From positions 1-34,518 of the forward strand of contig CAYRFX010000017.1 of NCBI GenBank assembly GCA_964423665.1: a DNA stretch of 34,518 nt, written 5' to 3'. A model generated the notes under the pieces. That model ran no database searches, was not told the DNA's origin, and was given only the letters and a program-made list of their open reading frames with translations. Position 1 is the stretch's first letter; every line of letters begins with the position of its first letter. Source of the DNA: HGM04593 sp964423665. Its GTDB lineage: Bacteria > Bacteroidota > Bacteroidia > Bacteroidales > Bacteroidaceae. Position numbers and translations under genes: made by a program. Positions 32,248-34,518 of this stretch are shown here, piece after piece.

Positions 32248-32694
32248 TCACTCTTCGTCGCGCGACAAAGGCATGCGATATACATTAGTCTCCTTGGGCT
32301 GGAAACCCACTGCACGATAGAGCGCGTTTGCAGCCACCCGCGCAGGCTTGGAGGTGAGCATGAGCACCCCGTTCCCCTCCTTCCCGGCAAACTCTATGGC
32401 ATGCTGCACCAAACGGCGACCATAAGCCCTGCCACGCATTGCCGAATCCACAACCACATCTTCTATCCAATATTTGCGCCCTGTGGGTGCTGGATAGGAG
32501 CCAAGGGTTATCATTCCCACCACTGCGCCATCTGCCTGCAGCAGAAACAGATGCGAAGCGGGCGACTCCACTATTGCCCGCAACTCGTTTATGGTAAAAT
32601 GTACGGGCGACGAGGATAACTGCGCAAGCAAACGGCAGATGGGGGCAACATACGCCTCACGAGGTGATGTGAGTTCAAAAATTTCTTCTTGCAT
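32248..32694 (-). CDS. GNAT family N-acetyltransferase
   Basis: A 148-residue single-domain GNAT enzyme. The acetyl-CoA-binding motif A reads MRGRAYGRRLVQHAIEFA (pattern R/Q-x-x-G-x-G/A), preceded by the beta strand YWIEDVVVDS. The C-terminal ANALYRAVGFQPKETNVYRM is the usual motif B region. Acceptor unknown: it could be an amino sugar, protein or small metabolite. It is 7 bases after the glycoside-hydrolase-like lipoprotein gene and 8 bases before the aminotransferase, hence one operon. Length is ordinary. Confidence 0.88.
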   Translation of the reverse strand: MQEEIFELTSPREAYVAPICRLLAQLSSSPVHFTINELRAIVESPASHLFLLQADGAVVGMITLGSYPAPTGRKYWIEDVVVDSAMRGRAYGRRLVQHAIEFAGKEGNGVLMLTSKPARVAANALYRAVGFQPKETNVYRMPLSRDEE

Positions 32695-32701
32695 AGAGCT
32701 G

Positions 32702-34201
32702 TTATAGTTTAACTTTGCATTTTACACCTTTCGACTCGTTCTGCACACGGTCGAGCACCGTTACAACATAGGTTACCTTGCCCTCTTCCGTGGCAGGAAT
32801 CTTGTAATATGTGTTGCGGGTTATTGCAACGATATTGGCAACCGATGTCAGCCTCACCTTCTCGCCCTTGGCAAAACGATAGACAACATATTTTGCGGGG
32901 GCATTCATTGCATCGTCACACTCACGGGGGAGCCACACAAGCACCTTTCCACCCTCATCGTCAATCACCTGTACACCCTTTACCTTTTTGGGCGCATCGT
33001 CGTCTATAAAAGGCGAGGCGGGCATCAATGCCGGGTAGCAGTGATAATTTTGTGCCAGGATATCGCGGTATCCGCCCACATTGTTTGCAGCCGAGGATGC
33101 GTCCCACAAACAGGAGCCCTGAATGGCGGGATACGAGCGTTGCAACTCCATCTTCTGCACCAGCTGGTGGCGCGCGGGATTCTTTGTATCTTTTGCCTTA
33201 ACGGTGCGGTTCACATCCTGCCCTATGTAGAGAGGGCGTTTGGCAGCATATTTTGCCCACCACTCCACGAGAGCCTCGTAGTCGGCAGCTTTGTGCCCAA
33301 TCTCCCAATAAACCTGCGGAATACAGTAATCCACCCAGCCCTCGTCAATCCAATAGAGCACATCGGCATTGAGGTCGTCGTAGCACTGCAACCCCTTGGT
33401 GCGGCTGCCCCACTCCCAGCTACCCTCGTTGCGGTATATACCAAATGGAGAGACGCCGAATTTCACCCACGGCTTCACCGAGCGCACTGTTTTATAAATC
33501 TGCTCAATGAGATTATTCACATTACTGCGCCTCCACAGCGATTTATTCTCGTAGCCGCTTGCGCGGAACCACTTATCGTCGTTAAAAGATTTCCCGTTCA
33601 CGGGATAGGGATAGAAATAATCGTCTATGTGCAAGCCATCGACATCGTAGCGGGTGATAATATCGGTTATCACCTTGCATATATGGTCGCGGTTGGCTTG
33701 CAGCGAGGGGTTGAAATAAAGTTGCCCCTCATACTCTATGAAATTTCCCGGCTGCAACCGGCTCTGATGATTGTCAGCAACAGTCTTTGTCCCTTTGGTG
33801 CGCGCACGATAGGGGTTTATCCACGCATGCAGTTCCATATTGCGTTTGTGCGCCTCTGCCACCATAAAGGCAAGAGGATCCCAGCCCGGGTCTTTCCCCT
33901 GCTGTCCCAGCAGATAGCGGCTCCACGGCTCGTAGGGCGAGGGATAGAGAGCATCGCCCTCCACACGCACCTGGAAAATTATGGCGTTCACATTCACTTT
34001 TTGCAGATTATCGAGCATTGTTGCGAGGTAACCTTTCATCGTAGCCTCGTCCATGCCCATAAACTGCCCGTTCACCGCCTGAATCCAAGCACCGCGAAAC
34101 TCGCGTTTGGGAGGAATATTCTCTTTGGTTTTAGCAGAATGCTTACCCGCGGAGCACGACAACAGCAACACGGCAAGCAACATTGTGGCAAGAAGTCTCA
34201 T
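32702..34201 (-). CDS. GHL10-type (DUF187) glycoside-hydrolase-like lipoprotein
   Basis: A 499-residue lipoprotein with signal MRLLATMLLAVLLLSC (lipobox Cys16). The catalytic-type TIM barrel of the glycosyl hydrolase-like 10 family follows: EFRGAWIQAVN (about 34-44), IIFQVRVEGDALYPS, ELHAWINPYR, and VDGLHIDDYFYPYP (about 187-200) with acidic residues expected to be catalytic. FGVSPFGIYRN and WVDYCIPQVYW complete the pattern. A C-terminal fibronectin-like segment (from about 415) ends the protein. Relatives (YngK) are thought to act on cell-wall or other polysaccharides. The start at 34201 fits the signal peptide and a promoter at 34234-34265; an in-frame ATG at 34255 is rejected. Heads the operon with GNAT and aminotransferase. 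Confidence 0.9.
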   Translation of the reverse strand: MRLLATMLLAVLLLSCSAGKHSAKTKENIPPKREFRGAWIQAVNGQFMGMDEATMKGYLATMLDNLQKVNVNAIIFQVRVEGDALYPSPYEPWSRYLLGQQGKDPGWDPLAFMVAEAHKRNMELHAWINPYRARTKGTKTVADNHQSRLQPGNFIEYEGQLYFNPSLQANRDHICKVITDIITRYDVDGLHIDDYFYPYPVNGKSFNDDKWFRASGYENKSLWRRSNVNNLIEQIYKTVRSVKPWVKFGVSPFGIYRNEGSWEWGSRTKGLQCYDDLNADVLYWIDEGWVDYCIPQVYWEIGHKAADYEALVEWWAKYAAKRPLYIGQDVNRTVKAKDTKNPARHQLVQKMELQRSYPAIQGSCLWDASSAANNVGGYRDILAQNYHCYPALMPASPFIDDDAPKKVKGVQVIDDEGGKVLVWLPRECDDAMNAPAKYVVYRFAKGEKVRLTSVANIVAITRNTYYKIPATEEGKVTYVVTVLDRVQNESKGVKCKVKL

Positions 34202-34233
34202 CGTTATTTGTAGCTTATTTTGAAAATATAGTG

Positions 34234-34265
34234 CGAAGATAACATTTTTCCCCAACCGCTACAAA
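34234..34265 (-). promoter_or_regulatory. Promoter of the GHL10-GNAT-aminotransferase operon
   Basis: On the minus strand this is TTTG, 20 bases, TATCTTCG: good spacing with one mismatch in the -7 box. It gives a leader of about 25 bases to the ATG at 34201. Confidence 0.55.
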
Positions 34266-34412
34266 TCGCCCCTCACTTTCTTTCACCTTCTCTGTGGTTT
34301 GTAGGTTTTTCTTTGTGTAATCTGTTTGTTTTCAAAATTACTTTTGCTTATCTAAAGAACGCCATTGTGGCACAAGCGCAAAAAGGCGTGACCGCCCGTG
34401 GCTATGTGAACG

Positions 34413-34475
34413 GGACACTATACTAAGGAATACTGCAAGTTATTGCCTTTTTGACACAGCCCCACATTAGTGTCC
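34413..34475. repeat. Inverted repeat in the gene-free right end
   Basis: GGACACTA (34413-34420) and TAGTGTCC (34468-34475) are perfect complements 47 bases apart. The stretch 34202-34518 has no convincing gene beyond the promoter just described. Small frames such as one ending GYVNGTLY before the stop at 34425-34427 read through it but lack a start. It may be the end of a repeated or mobile element that continues beyond the window. Confidence 0.3.
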
Positions 34476-34518
34476 ACTAAAAAATCGAAATAGTTCTTTG
34501 AAATGATTGATATTTAAT

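Noticed and set aside
33041..34213. 390-residue open frame on the plus strand
   Set aside because: It lies fully antisense to the GHL10 lipoprotein gene, whose protein has a clear family pattern, signal peptide and promoter. The antisense translation has no domain logic.
1..34518. CRISPR array, tRNA, rRNA, complete IS element
   Set aside because: No regularly spaced direct repeats, no cloverleaf-like or rRNA-like sequence and no transposase or integrase were seen. A computed scan (tRNAscan-SE, CRISPR finder, ISfinder) would settle this.

Overview
The window is chromosomal DNA from a member of the order Bacteroidales (phylum Bacteroidota). Three things support this. First, promoters follow the Bacteroidota pattern TTTG/TTG, 19-20 bases, then TAnnTTTG; the one in front of rpsF is an exact match. 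Second, several families typical of the group are present: a DUF4494 protein, an OMP_b-brl-like outer-membrane protein, surface lipoproteins with C-S-D-D-D type export signals, and a btuB-btuG pair behind a cobalamin riboswitch. Third, gene order is group-typical, for example cysK-cysE behind maf and kdsC. I cannot name a genus. No tRNA, rRNA, CRISPR array or complete insertion sequence was seen.

Layout. (1) 72-4918, minus strand: a visibly AT-rich three-gene operon made of an unrecognised 353-aa protein, an SF2 helicase and a DUF262/DUF1524 (GmrSD-like) nuclease-type protein. It looks like an acquired anti-phage or restriction cassette and is the best candidate for an undescribed system. A small, possibly frameshifted gene at 5022-5364 lies beside it. 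(2) 5476-9730, minus strand: a six-gene housekeeping operon (nitroreductase, DUF2520 Rossmann protein, kdsC, maf, cysK, cysE) with a clear promoter and terminator. (3) 9858-12721, plus strand: a single-module malic enzyme, a small acidic protein, a DUF4494 protein and the PLP-binding protein YggS. (4) 12723-18455, minus strand: a signalling operon with a 1420-aa protein carrying two histidine-kinase halves, a response regulator and a half-size AbgT-like membrane protein, joined by overlapping stop/start codons.

(5) 18516-21871, minus strand: a vitamin B12 uptake unit made of promoter, cobalamin riboswitch, BtuB receptor, BtuG-like lipoprotein and terminator. (6) 21880-22164: a gene-free stretch holding a candidate plus-strand structured RNA. 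(7) 22165-23389, minus strand: rpsF-rpsR-rplI with promoter and terminator. (8) 23460-26378, minus strand: a large outer-membrane beta-barrel protein with a Gly/Arg-rich tail. (9) 26546-28684, plus strand: an orphan protein, then a lipoprotein-sigma factor pair. (10) 28683-32694, minus strand: surface-glycan genes (two glycosyltransferase-type proteins, a DegT-family sugar aminotransferase and a GNAT acetyltransferase). (11) 32702-34201, minus strand: a GHL10-type glycoside-hydrolase lipoprotein heading the GNAT/aminotransferase operon. The last ~250 bases hold no convincing gene but contain an inverted repeat that could be the edge of a repeat or mobile element.

Functional links: the B12 locus is a self-contained riboswitch-controlled import module. 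The two-component operon probably senses an envelope or metabolic signal, with its membrane protein as accessory. The cys genes make cysteine from serine. The left cassette is probably for defence, inferred only from its domains and composition.
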